Of a stretch of 64,000 bases of DNA, positions 9,927 through 20,896 are shown in pieces; positions within the stretch are counted from its first letter, which is position 1; every line of letters begins with the position of its first letter. Under the pieces are notes generated by a model that searched no databases, was not told the origin of the DNA, and saw nothing but the letters and a program-made list of their open reading frames with translations. A program made the translations under genes and the position numbers. This DNA is from Tubulanus polymorphus. Taxonomy: Eukaryota; Nemertea; Palaeonemertea; Tubulaniformes; Tubulanidae. Location of the stretch: NCBI RefSeq assembly GCF_964204645.1, contig NC_134026.1, positions 21,098,650 to 21,162,649 on the forward strand, written 5' to 3'.

Positions 9927-10097
9927 ACGTTGTTATGCCCGTCGAAATGAAAGGTATTTTGAAATAGATTTTCAATCAAGCCTTTCGCGTTTATGATGAA
10001 TGGCAGTGCCTTTATTTATAGATATGCGTGATTAAGAATTTTTAACTTATAAGACGTTACGAGATATTGAATGAACACAAATAAACCGGTGGCCTAC

Positions 10098-10107
10098 TAT
10101 ATAAAAG
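10098..10107 (+). promoter_or_regulatory. TATA box (TATATAAAAG) of the MAM-LDLa receptor gene
   Basis: A consensus TATA element 138 bp before the chosen ATG. It predicts initiation near 10130 and a leader of about 105 nt (inference). Confidence 0.55.
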
Positions 10108-10156
10108 TTCAGATCAAGTTTTGAATAGTAATACTATCTATTCATACACTCCATGC

Positions 10157-10178
10157 ATATATATATATATATATATAT
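10157..10178. repeat. (AT)11 microsatellite in the predicted 5' leader of the receptor gene
   Basis: A perfect AT dinucleotide run between the predicted transcription start and the ATG at 10236. Two upstream ATGs (10153, 10177) flank it; the frame from 10177 ends after a few codons. Confidence 0.9.
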
Positions 10179-10235
10179 GATTTTCACTTATTCACAAAAA
10201 CACTACGGCGACTATGTCTAATACATTAAACTTCG

Positions 10236-13200
10236 ATGGCTTATTACGTCTACCATTTCCAAATGATCATTTGGCTATCAATCTTGTTTCTACCAGATTT
10301 TTCCTCCGCCGGTACGTAAGTTTTATTTTTGTCGTAAGAAACACGTTTTCAAATTTCACAGGTTTAGGCCTATGCAAATGATGAATAAAGTAGCTAGGAT
10401 TCCATATAAGAACGTTGAAGTTGTAAACTTTGAAATGTCTTTCAAATGGGATGTATAGTTTTTACAACGCGGCTTGCAACGGTGATGGATATGGCTGGTA
10501 AACAAGGGTAACTGATGTCCCCGTCCCATATGCCTCAGCATCTATCAAAGAACTGTATTGAGTTTTCCTCAAACTAATCGGGTCCGGTAAAGCCATTATG
10601 TCCTTCTACAGGAAAACAAGCCACATGCCCAAATAATCGAAGGCAGCCAGGATAAGATACATCATTACTGTTGTGATATACATTATTCCAGTTTCAAACA
10701 GATATGATATAAAAAGAATATTATTCTGTAAAATGCACATTTTTACAGATTTATCATGTAGCCTGACTTCAAATCATATGTGTGATGGCTGGTCCTTAGA
10801 ACCCAAACGACTCTGGCAAATACAGGTACGTATAGAATTGAAATTCCAAATATAGCTGCAAAACAGCGATCAAGCGGGTATTCATGGAAAGGTGTTACCG
10901 TTGATAAAAATAAACCTACAGGTGTTAGCTACACACCTTGCCGTTGACTTCAAGCTGAAAACTTAAAAACGAAGATTTTTCTCATACATCAATTTTTGCA
11001 CCTCTAAGATTGGAAAATGTAAAATTCCCCTTAGTGGATAAACGGAGGGGCCTGTTTGTGGCATTTTTATGAATTGAACACATCCTGAAAAAATTTCACG
11101 AAGAACCGACAAACATCTATTTCAAGATTCGTGTGGAATATATACTTCCACCGAATTCGTTAGTAGAATGTCATCAAAAGTAGTCTCGTTAGTTAGTTTA
11201 TGTATCTTCCGTTTGTTTATTTAAAGGGAACTTTCATCGCCGCCCATCCAGCAAACATAATGCATTTAGATGTCCCGTTTTCGCCAGATGTCCAGTCAGC
11301 GAATATCAGCTCACCGTGGTTAAACGTCGATAGACTCTCCGTGCAGATTCGCTGCATTTCGTTGCGTTACAGTTTCAACATCCCCGTGAAGAGAAACATT
11401 CATTTCGAAGTCGTCGTAGAGAACAGAAACCGATCTTTGATATTCAATCGAATGATGAAAGTTGTACGAGGCCATGGTTCATTTGCTTCTTCCCGCTGGA
11501 TCAGCGAAGATTTCCCGTTGCGCTTTCAGCCCAACTCCGGCCATGGTACCGAACTCCGTGTAAGTTGAAGTTCTCAAATCTCAATTGATTTCTGTTACTA
11601 TACAGGCGGTTCAGGGGCGGATCTAAACCGGATCACAAGGAGCACGTGCTACCCTCGCAATCTTCCCGTACCCTTAGGAAAATACTTTTTCCACCTGCGG
11701 CCAATAAAACAGCAGTCCGCGGCGCAAAATTTAGCTAATATTCGCTTTAATGTCCCCCAGATGCCTAGAAATTGGACGAAAACGCACTGAAATTTCCATT
11801 TCGTTGTGCTCCTGTCAAATTCCGCCCCTTATTCCGCTCCCGTGGGCGAATATCGGCCTTGCGACGGCAAAGGACTCAATGCGACGCGATTCTCTACGAC
11901 CACCAGCGACGATGGCGTCATTATATAGACCCGTCGACCTACGCGCCCTTGTGACTTCCAGCAAGAAAATACTATAGGCGACGCTCGAATTCAATCGCAA
12001 GCAATACGGCGAATAATTTGCCGAAGAAATGTCCCTAATCTGTCTAGATGGCTGAAGCGCATATTTTCAACCAGTTTCAACCGATCGCATCGCAAGCAGT
12101 CGTGAGTCGATCTACGCCCACCTTTTCCAAGACTCGTTTTACTTGATCTACAAGACATATAAAACTATTGCAAACTCTCGCTATGAACCGAATACCAATC
12201 ATCACCACATTTTTTATAGGTGAAAATAGTTGTGCAATGGAAGGCGACAGATTATATTGGCGGAAGCCAGGTTCGATTTGCAAATATTCTCATATCGCAA
12301 GGTTCATGTCCGACTCAGACGACTGAACCAGCACTGACAACATCAAGTAAGGCAACCATTCAGTAATCCTTTTCATTGTGATGATGATGACGATAGCCAG
12401 CCTTATTTTTCTTTAACTCATCGGTGTTACTTTTTCAGGCGTAATCCAACGCAAATGCCAATACCAGCTACAGTCGAGTTTTGCCTGTCGACGCGGTGGC
12501 TGCGTGGCCGTTTGGCAAATTTGTGATGGTAAAATAGACTGCCCGGATGGTTCCGATGAAGAAAACACGAACTGTAGAAAAACAACCACCATAGCTAAGC
12601 CTTCGCATCGTGACACAGGCACGCCGATTGCGAGCACTGTCACTGAAAACGGCAAGTTAATTACATCATCCAAAAATTGAAATGCATATCGCCAACCAAG
12701 AAGATTGACAGGTCCCTTTTTATTGTGAAAAATCTACTCAATTGGGGGTTATATTGGGTTTTTTTTTGTTTCTGGTAGAAACACATGTCAGAATTGAAGT
12801 GGTGCAGCAATTACGTAAGTGTCCTGAACTAACAGTTATATCGCGTTTTCTGTTTACATTACAGCCATCATTGCCGTGAGTGTGGCTACAATTATGATTC
12901 TAGTCTGCGTCGGGCCGATTACCTTATGTAAATTACTCGGTAGATTTTGCCATTCGGTGGAGGATAAGTTGGCAAGGATGTTCGACGCGTGTCGCAGATG
13001 TAGAATTAGAGGGAACGCGTATAACGTTCGCCAGTCGGCAAGGTCGGCTGGTGTGGAACATTCAGACTCCGAGGGCGAAGAAACGAACCAGACACCAAGG
13101 TCAACACGATCAGCTGCGGACACCCGACAGGCCGCAGGCGTCCATAACCAAAGACAAGCTAATTCAAGGGTCGAATCAACGGTCCAGGCGGCCAACGGTA

Positions 13201-13292
13201 ATACGATTATCGAAACACCTCCGCCATCTTATGAGCAAGTACGGTTTTTCAACACGAGTCCGCCGCCGTCTTATGACGAGGTATGGCGTTAA
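10236..13292 (+). CDS. type I membrane protein: signal peptide, MAM domain, LDLa domain, TM helix, tail with two PPSY motifs
   Basis: Exons 10236-10311, 10749-10825, 11227-11559, 12220-12346, 12439-12651, 12779-12814, 12865-13292; phases 1,0,0,1,1,1; total 1,290 nt, 429 residues. Residues 1-25 form a signal peptide ending FSSA. Residues 27-192 are a MAM domain with the four canonical cysteines (C29, C37, C94, C192); it opens with an LSCSL/MCDGW pattern and closes ISQGSCP. A Thr-rich linker leads to an LDLa module (C211, 221, 226, 233, 239, 250; calcium motif DCPDGSDE). A membrane helix lies at about 289-310, followed by a Cys/Arg-rich juxtamembrane segment and a Ser/Glu-rich tail with PPSY at 407-410 and 421-424. 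PPxY motifs bind WW domains, typically of NEDD4-family ubiquitin ligases. The tail recalls LDLRAD3/LDLRAD4, but those lack MAM. Intron 5 uses a GC donor. Ligand unknown; role as cell-surface adaptor is inferred. Confidence 0.92.
11612..11844 (+). mobile_element. hAT-like miniature element A, copy 1, in intron 3 of the receptor gene
   Basis: Begins CAGGGGCGGATC and ends near CCGCTCCCGTG, a decayed inverted end. It shares many blocks with the reverse complement of 54332-54621: GGAGCACG, CAATAAAACAGCAGTCCG, ATGCCTAGAAATTGGA and TTGTGCTCCTG. No coding capacity. Short open frames over it are incidental. Confidence 0.75.
12652..12778 (+). other. GC-AG intron (intron 5 of the receptor gene)
   Basis: The donor reads ACG|GCAAGT. 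The nearest GT donor, four bases downstream at 12656, gives the wrong phase and meets a stop in the next exon, so the GC donor is required to keep the frame into exons 6 and 7. Confidence 0.7.
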
Positions 13293-13317
13293 AACGAACG
13301 CCACCGCTAAAAAAAGC

Positions 13318-13323
13318 AATAAA
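13318..13323 (+). terminator. poly(A) signal AATAAA of the receptor gene
   Basis: A canonical AATAAA lies 26 nt after the TAA stop at 13290-13292. This implies a very short 3' UTR unless a later signal is used. Confidence 0.55.
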
Positions 13324-16300
13324 AAGGATTCGTTCGTTGGCTGGAATAATCAGAGCTCGGCAGAAATATGAGGGCTGTTCCGGGAACAGTTAATAAGATT
13401 AGCAACTCCCCAAGCTGTGGCGGTACTCGGCGTAAACGAATTGTCCCGAAAAGAACATTTGTTACGCGGAATCGTGCGTACTTCTGGAACAACTGCGAGA
13501 ACGGCAATTATTCTCAAGCCGTTATCAATCGTGTTTTTTTTGTTGTTTTATTGACAATAATAATAATGATAATGGAAAAATGATAGTAGCTTATAGCACA
13601 TGTTTCGTCCAGGAACAACATGATAATTCGGCATTTCATCTAATTTACATATTTTACATCGCACGACCGCTTCAAAAAATACCAAAACTCTATCGTAATA
13701 TTGCGCACATTTTCGTCCACAACTTGCAACCAAGGGAAATATGCGCAACTAGGTTTAGTGATCGCAATTAAAAACACGATTGAAACAGAAATAGTTCGTT
13801 TATAGATTCATCATTTCGAAAGTTGATGTGGTAATTATCTTTTAGAAAAAGATTGTTTTATGCTTCATATTATAAGAAAAAATCATCGATTCCTTTACCC
13901 TCCTTGAGCCTTTGAGTTTGATATTCGGAGTGTCTCTGCTGTTCAATAATAGTCTACTCGGTTTTTTTTTCATTTCTGAAACTAATGACCACTAATCAAG
14001 CCATCAAATCGCATCTACTTTTAGTTTATTCGGAACGGAATACCTTGATTAAACCTGATCCCAAAAGGTTCAACTCTCCCTAATTACCTTCAATCTCTGA
14101 AAGAAAATGGTAGAAAATAGCTGATAGATCGACACGCGCGCCAAATTAACGGGTATTTCTCCAAATTACACATAACAAATAGCGTGGTATGACGCGCCAA
14201 GAAAATGATCATCTGTTTTTGCATTTTTCAAAATAGATCAAATAGCAGTCGTATGATTGGCGTGTGTACCAAACTCGCATTCTAGGCTCATGCGTCTGAA
14301 GGCAGTTTTACTGTTTCTAGTTACATTTGCAGATATCAATTAATATGTAATCATTTAATATGTAAGTCCGATGTCCAGCACGATTGAAAAACAGCATCTG
14401 TTATACAGAAAACCTGAAATTTCATTTATATTTCGAAAATTGTAAACTTAGACTTCAAACATCGTAATCTAGTATAACTGACCGTATACGAGTCTCAACT
14501 GAAAAAGAAGTTCCTCGTCGATATCGATTCTACTTCAAACGTCAGATTAACTATTTGCCGTTGACCATAAATATCAATGGCCTTGTTTCATATACGCGTT
14601 ACGCTTTTGCACGGTATATCTTTCGCGGCTATCAACTAGACTCTTTTTCATATCGCGATCGACCTCTTTCTTTCGGGTAAAGAAGAAAAATATTACGTAT
14701 CCGAAAACAAGGTCTGATGATATATACGTTTGATCTATTCAGCCATTAATGCGCCGACGATATTGCACCGTTCATCTTATACGTCATTTACCTTCGCGAA
14801 AATAATTATCTTCGCCGCGATGCGGGTACTGATAACATTCAACATCTGACGCAATAAAGCCCTGATCTATGGCTGCTTAGAAATTAGTCGTAGTTTTATC
14901 ACTCTTTATAATAGTTTCGGGCGATGAATAGGCGCGAGGCTTCGACTATCGACCGAAATGCGATAATAAAGAATCGGCCGAACTACTTATTCGGACCTTT
15001 CAGATTTCATTTTCAGTTTAACGGAACGAAGGCTTAAAAGTTTGAACTCACGGAGTTGAATTCAACAGTCTGTTAGAGAATTAGTGTAGAAACTGATTAT
15101 TTCAACCGCGCGATGGAAATCTAGCCAATATCGGTAAAGTTTTGGCCTAATACTGCGCGATATTTAAGGCAACGTCAACCGTCCAGACACAACTTTTATA
15201 AATAGAATATATTCATGCCGTTATGGGAGTAGACCTTCCAGAAGTATCAACCCAGAACTAACGCCTTTGCTTAGTTTATAGAGTCCATGATCCAATCCAG
15301 CCACTCTAGTCCGTCTGCAATGAAAACAGATCAGAAATAAATCTGCGTCGTGTAATTGCCGGTGCGGAGCTGTATTTTGTTTTGGACTGCGGCTGGCGAT
15401 TAGTCATTCTAGTCAAAGATACAAATTAATTAGAGACAAATATCACCGGTGTATTAGTTACTGAGAGGTCCCAAGACGGTATTCTACAGGTTGGTGCGAT
15501 GTATTATTGATGAGATATGCGGTTAATGCCAGTTTCCGGGTCGTCGCTTTTGCCGCGTTATGAGCGTACTGCGGTTTGCGGAGGGCAATTTACGACTTTT
15601 GATTCATACGAAGGTCATAACCGCCAACCGTTTTGAATTTAAAAAGCGTCATTCGGTCGCCGGCGAATGCTGATTTATCGCGGCTGTTTAACGACACACA
15701 AAACATTTCACCTTTTGCTTTTGGATAACCGGCAATTGCGCAGCACCCTCGCTCGGAGCCGAGGCTGTTAATAAAAACTTCGGTTAAAAAACCATTTTTC
15801 CGGCGTCAGACAGCTGTAACGGTGGATCCTGTGCTATTCATCATCATTACATTTTAAAACCATTGTCAACGTGAACACGCGATCTGCCTTCTGGTAATGT
15901 TCGGTTATTTCCGTCGCTTACATAAACCCGACATTTTAAAACTAATTTTTTATCCGCGCTCTTCGTTACACGGATGCTGGGGCGAGTCGTGACATTGATA
16001 TATACGGTATGAATACACAAGATATATCGCCGCTGAAATAGAACCGGGTATTTTTTCCGCGAATAGGGGCGCGCATTACTAGAAGCCCTTTTTCGCCACC
16101 GTCCTAATAACAGCAGTGTTTGCGCCGAGGAGAGAAGTTATGCGAGCTTGATTGAAGAGGAAATAAGAGCAGAATTGTTACCATCATGTATTCATTGACC
16201 AATTTCTCGGTGTCCCGGACGAATCGGCGAACAATGGAACGGAATGCATATTTGAATGAGATAAACGAGATAGGCGACATATGAAGACAAATTTTTCGAC

Positions 16301-17012
16301 CGATCGCGTGTCCACTTTGAACGCGTTTCCTTTGTCTGATGACAATGATCGACCGTGTTTGCGAATGATGATGGCGAAGATCGGTTTTGCACCGAAAACT
16401 GCATCGTATTGAAGCATACAGCCAGTGACGTAAAACATTCACTGTGTAAAGCCGGGCGTAGGTCGGCCTTGCGACTCACTGCGACCGCCACGACGATCGC
16501 GTCGCAGCGACCCACCGACCTGTAATGCAACGTGATGCCGTGGTGCTCGCTGATTGATTATTCGTCCGTGGGTGTTGCGCACATTTCAAACCGTTTCAAA
16601 ACGTTTTTCTGTTCGGCGTTTTGTTTTGCCATCGAAAACGTTTTTCACGAGGAAAATACGTTTTGTCGGTGCCGTGTGCGGCAGGCTTAAAATTATTTAC
16701 TTCTTTAAGTTAACCGAAAATGTCAACGATTTGATTCGTTAATTAGATGAGTCTATAGGATCTAGCGGACCCATTTGAGAGAACGACATAAGTTTCAAGT
16801 CGCACGATAGCCTACTTCGTGAAAATGAAAATAGTTATGTGTGAAACAGAGACGACGCCTATAGCTGGTAAAATGCCAATGTCGAGCTTCTCGCTCGAGT
16901 TATCGATATCGATTAGGTTCTTTCAGAAGTCAACCTCACTCAGAAAGCTCGTCTCAAATAAAAGGAAGAACATTGGTATACTTTTGATTCTGTTATCAAA
17001 ATATATTCAAAT
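13324..17012. other. intergenic region between convergent receptor and protease genes
   Basis: About 3.7 kb without a recognisable gene. It includes (AATAAT)-type low-complexity sequence at 13555-13575 and a G/C-rich imperfect hairpin at 16454-16523 (AGGTCGG...GTCGCAG/ CTGCGAC...CCGACCT). Open frames on both strands at 16104-16530 overlap this hairpin and have no similarity that I recognise. Confidence 0.5.
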
Positions 17013-20000
17013 CTAGCAAACTCCACACGCCTTTTGGCAACTTTCTAACATATAAGAAGGATTTTGCTCGCATCCGCCTATATCCGCCCAATCTTTGCAG
17101 TGCGGTGATCTGTCAACGCATACGGCTGAAATGAATGAAAATAAGATAAAGGAAACGTAGCGCATTTTCAAAAGATACCTTTTTCTTATACATACTACGT
17201 AGACCGTAACCAGTCTAAATCAATTTTGAACCATAAACGCCTCTGGTGTACAATGAAGTGATTCTATAGACATACATCTTTGGCGTCATTAGATTTCAGT
17301 GAAGTGACCCCCACCTTTCACAGTATTCCATAGATGGAATTTGGCACTTTTAGCAACATTCAAACCGTATAAATTTCTAGTTTTCAGTTATGCAAAAACC
17401 ATTTCTCAATTTTGCAACAAAGCGACGTGAGAGCGACATAAAAATCGGTGGTCAGTTTTGAATTACTTACGACCTGTATTGTATCTAAATATAGATTACG
17501 AACCTGAGCTGTCACCGGTATAAGGCTGACAATCGTACAACGTTCTCACTCTTTGAATGTCTGTAGGACTGAGGTCTAACAATCCGATCTTGGCGTTCGG
17601 GTCCCTGGGTACCATCGTCGGGTAGCCGTTCATGCTCGCTGCCGTAGCGCCGTAGTGCATAATACTGGCGTAATCGTACCGGGTTCCCAGCAGGTCCATG
17701 TTCTGGGTCTCAATTCTAAAGTTGCTAGCCGCTCCTGTTACGAGAAGAGTTTAGAAAATCGTTAAGAAAAGAACTTATCTTATCATGTTGTTCAGAGGGT
17801 GCTTAAAAATGTCTGAATATCATCTTAACAACTAGTTAAGTTAACGAATAGTTAAGTTGGTTCTATATTATCCAATGCACCGTTATAGCATTAAACCAAT
17901 TTTTGAACTAATACATTTTTAAGGATTCAACAAATCTGAAGCATAAAGGTCGAAGTCTATTTCTGTTGGTGAATTTTAGAGTCTAAGTGTTTATGCTTCT
18001 TTTCTGTATATCTTTCTTTTCAATCTACTGCAATATCTATCAAAGTAATGGTTATTTCTCAACAATTAACAGAAACCCTTTTACTAAGTCGTAAGTCCGC
18101 GAATAGGATAAGGCCTTAGCAGCGCAATCTCACGATAGAATGTAAAAACTAGTAAAAGTTTTGAATTTTAGAAAATAATGTTTTTGATGATTTTGTCGTG
18201 TATCATCAACAAGAACATGATTTCCGTCATGGCATTGAGTGTTCCACTGATCTATCTCTGTATCGTTCCATCACGATACCACCAGATGACGGCTACATAG
18301 GCCTAGAGTTTTAGCATCGATCAACTTTTATCGTGAGATAAAAACGTAAATACACGTATTACTATATAATAACTGAACTGACTAGGGTCCATGTTTTCCC
18401 AGTGGACGTCGATGTACTGATCACGATCGGGTCGACTCATTTCGTGCCAGAACCCGAATGTATGGAGCATCTCGTGTTGCACGATTCCGTTCTGCAGACA
18501 GGTCCATCCTAACGATGCCATTTGTTGACCACCTACCATTCCGACCGGTGAAAAACATCTGGATAAATATAAAGAGTAGTTATTCTCTTTAGCAATCATT
18601 TACTTCCGATAAGCTGATCAGGTTTTGAGAACAGACAAGGTTGGCTCTCGCCTGTGAAAACAGAATCAAAATTATAGTTGCGTTGGGCAAGCTTCTCATT
18701 TTCTTGGACCTCAGCAACTAAACTTACTCTACATAGCTTTTTGGAACTGAATCCCGGAAAATGAAGACATCAAAGTGCACAATACCGGATTCAGGGTATG
18801 TACGATGAGTTTTTCTTTTTGAAAAAGTTGCACTTATATCTTGACCTCATCACTGTACTTGGAGGTTTTACAAGAAAATCCAATGCATAAATCTAGTATA
18901 AAATGAACAACTCCCCGAGGCGTTATTAAGCGGTAAATTACATTTTAAATCAGTCTCGATGAAATAAATTATTTACCCATTTCCCGGCATTATGAGGACG
19001 TAATTGGCTTCGTCCCGTTGAGGCGTGAGAGAAATACAGTATCCCAACGCATTCACCTGACGTTCGAGATCGGCAAAGGCTGTCGTAATTATTTGTTCAT
19101 GTTCCGGACCTGAAAAAAGCAAACGCCTACATCAGACAGTCGCGCAAACAATAAATAGTAACAGCAGTTATCTGGCCAACAAGAAATTGATTTCATTCGT
19201 CTTTCTTGGACTGAATTTGAAATATGTAGCATTTCTAACTTGGATTTTACTCTGTTATCATTCAAAAACACCAGTTTAAGCTGATATGTTAAGAAAAAAA
19301 CCGGATCGTTTCACGGAGATAAAGCTTCCTTAAAGTTTCCATGACTAAAATCAGTGCGAGTCGTTCAGTGAAACGGGCCCCAGGTCCCTTGAAGTTTAAA
19401 GTAGGTATACCGTATCCATGTAGTCTGTACGGAACAATGCCGTTTGGCCACCTCATCTGCTTGTACTTGATACCGTTTCGAAACTGAAATGACACAGAGA
19501 ATATTCACCGATCGACTTAAAATTGAAAACTTCGTAGAAAATTATCACTTTGGAAACTGGGTGGTCGAATACTTATCGTACAGATCCGGCCTCAACGTCG
19601 ATCTTCATTTGAGATACGTCGATATCTCCCTGGTATTTTCCTAACAAAACAATAAATGGTCAAATTTAGGGTAATGATTTTAAAAAAAAAGTTTCACGAA
19701 CTTGTATTTGAATGGATTGAACATGCTAACCGGAATATACTTGTGGCTCCTTGGCTCTATCCTGCACTAACTTCGCTTGAATTTCTGTGAAATTAGACCG
19801 AAAATCATGACCATGTATTTGTTCATTTGAAACATAGAATATGTTTTGATCTTAAAATTGGGATTGACCGTGTTATTCATTTGATTGGTAGATTTCGTTT
19901 GGCTTTTCTTGATTTGATGTCCCTTACAAACCCACCACACCTGTCGGGATCGAATATGTTTTAACAACAGGAAACATGCCTATTTGACATGTATATTTCT

Positions 20001-20896
20001 TTTCGGTACGTTTCCAATTTTTGCTGGTGGTTCACTTATGCATACGGAGAAAGTGGTGTATTTTGGCCGCGTCATCGGAGTGCATTCTATCGGATTTTTC
20101 GCATCATGCGATCGCGCTAAATTGCGTTGCATTACTGCAAAGTGCGTCTTCGCAATTCTCTTGGCAGATTTTATTGATTCGAGATTCACTTGAACGATAG
20201 ATGGTTACTGTGTAGTTATAATGTTGTTATTATACGTAAAAACAAATAGACATACGACAAAAACTGACGGATATAGCGGCTGTTTGAACGCCGGAAGTGA
20301 CATAGTGCAGCCATTATTTCACATTATCCACACCATAAATCTGTTGACAGAATCGTCTGTCTATTATCATATTGCCTTTGGATAAAAACGTCGCGTGCTT
20401 TTTTTCGGAAAATCCCAACGAAAGTGTTTTAAAGTTTTCTTTACTCCGAGTCCTCAAAACATTTTTATCAAAAAAACCTTTAGATTAAGCATACGTAAGC
20501 CAAAGATCGTTCTGCGAAAATATCTTCCGCTTTTAGCAAAAGATGATGATGATGCACTTCTTTTCGTAAAACAATATCTCTGATCGAATGTCGAATTCAA
20601 TGGAAAAATTCTGTTCACGATGACGTGGTTTAAAAAACACAAGATGACGCGGATTGTCTTACCTGCCTCTTTGGCACTTCTAGTTTCTTTTGTCTGAAAG
20701 ATGTATCAACAAGGAAATATTACAGTCGACCACAGCGAGCTCCCATTATCAAAAACTTCTTCGAATTTGGCGATTTTTTCTTTTACTAAGAAAGCATATT
20801 GATATTTGAGATCAAAGTTTTTGATATCGAAGCGTATACCTTTAATGCAGCCGCAGCGGCGGCGAAAAGGATTATCCACGCGAGGTTCGCCATCAT
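17013..20896 (-). CDS. secreted astacin-family zinc metalloprotease with C-terminal ShKT domain
   Basis: Nine exons on the minus strand: 20896-20840, 20693-20663, 19784-19731, 19640-19582, 19483-19411, 19109-18977, 18558-18383, 17734-17504, 17125-17013; 927 nt, 308 residues, all GT-AG with consistent phases. A signal peptide (MMANLAWIILFAAAAAA) precedes a short propeptide with the aspartate-switch motif (YQGDI, D53) that would hold the zymogen inactive. The catalytic domain has HExxHxxGFxHE (H164, E165, H168, H174, E175) and the Met-turn SIMHYG (M220, Y222). Cysteines at 116, 137, 156 and 263 match the two astacin disulfides. Residues 274-308 form a six-cysteine ShKT module ending at the stop codon. 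The protein should act extracellularly as an endopeptidase; the substrate is unknown. ShKT modules on astacins are common in invertebrates and usually serve as interaction domains, so no toxin role is implied. Confidence 0.95.
17340..17460 (+). repeat. dispersed repeat F, copy 1, in the last intron of the astacin gene
   Basis: Related to 49490-49606 in the same orientation. Both share TAGTTTTCAGTTATG, then CATTT, AATTTT and a GCGACRTRAGAGC block before a GTGGTCAGTTT/GTGACCAATTT end. The copies are old and divergent and the class is unknown. Confidence 0.55.
19888..19960 (+). repeat. dispersed repeat G, copy 1, in an astacin intron
   Basis: Shares TTGATTTGRTGTCCCTTACAAACCCA and CACACC with 60782-60850; the copies differ by few bases across about 35 bp. 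It lies between astacin exons 2 and 3. Confidence 0.7.

Noticed and set aside
11750-12000. Overlapping frames in intron 3 of the receptor gene
   Set aside because: They overlap the hAT-like element A and lie inside an intron fixed by MAM domain continuity.
17496-17503. In-frame TAA just after the astacin catalytic exon as the real stop
   Set aside because: A CAG|GTTCGT donor there joins in phase to a complete six-cysteine ShKT exon with its own stop, which is more convincing.
19289-19410. Continuation of astacin exon 5 into a frame containing FTERLALILV
   Set aside because: It looks faintly astacin-like, but the spliced join at 19411 to 19109 gives the true homologous segment in correct phase.
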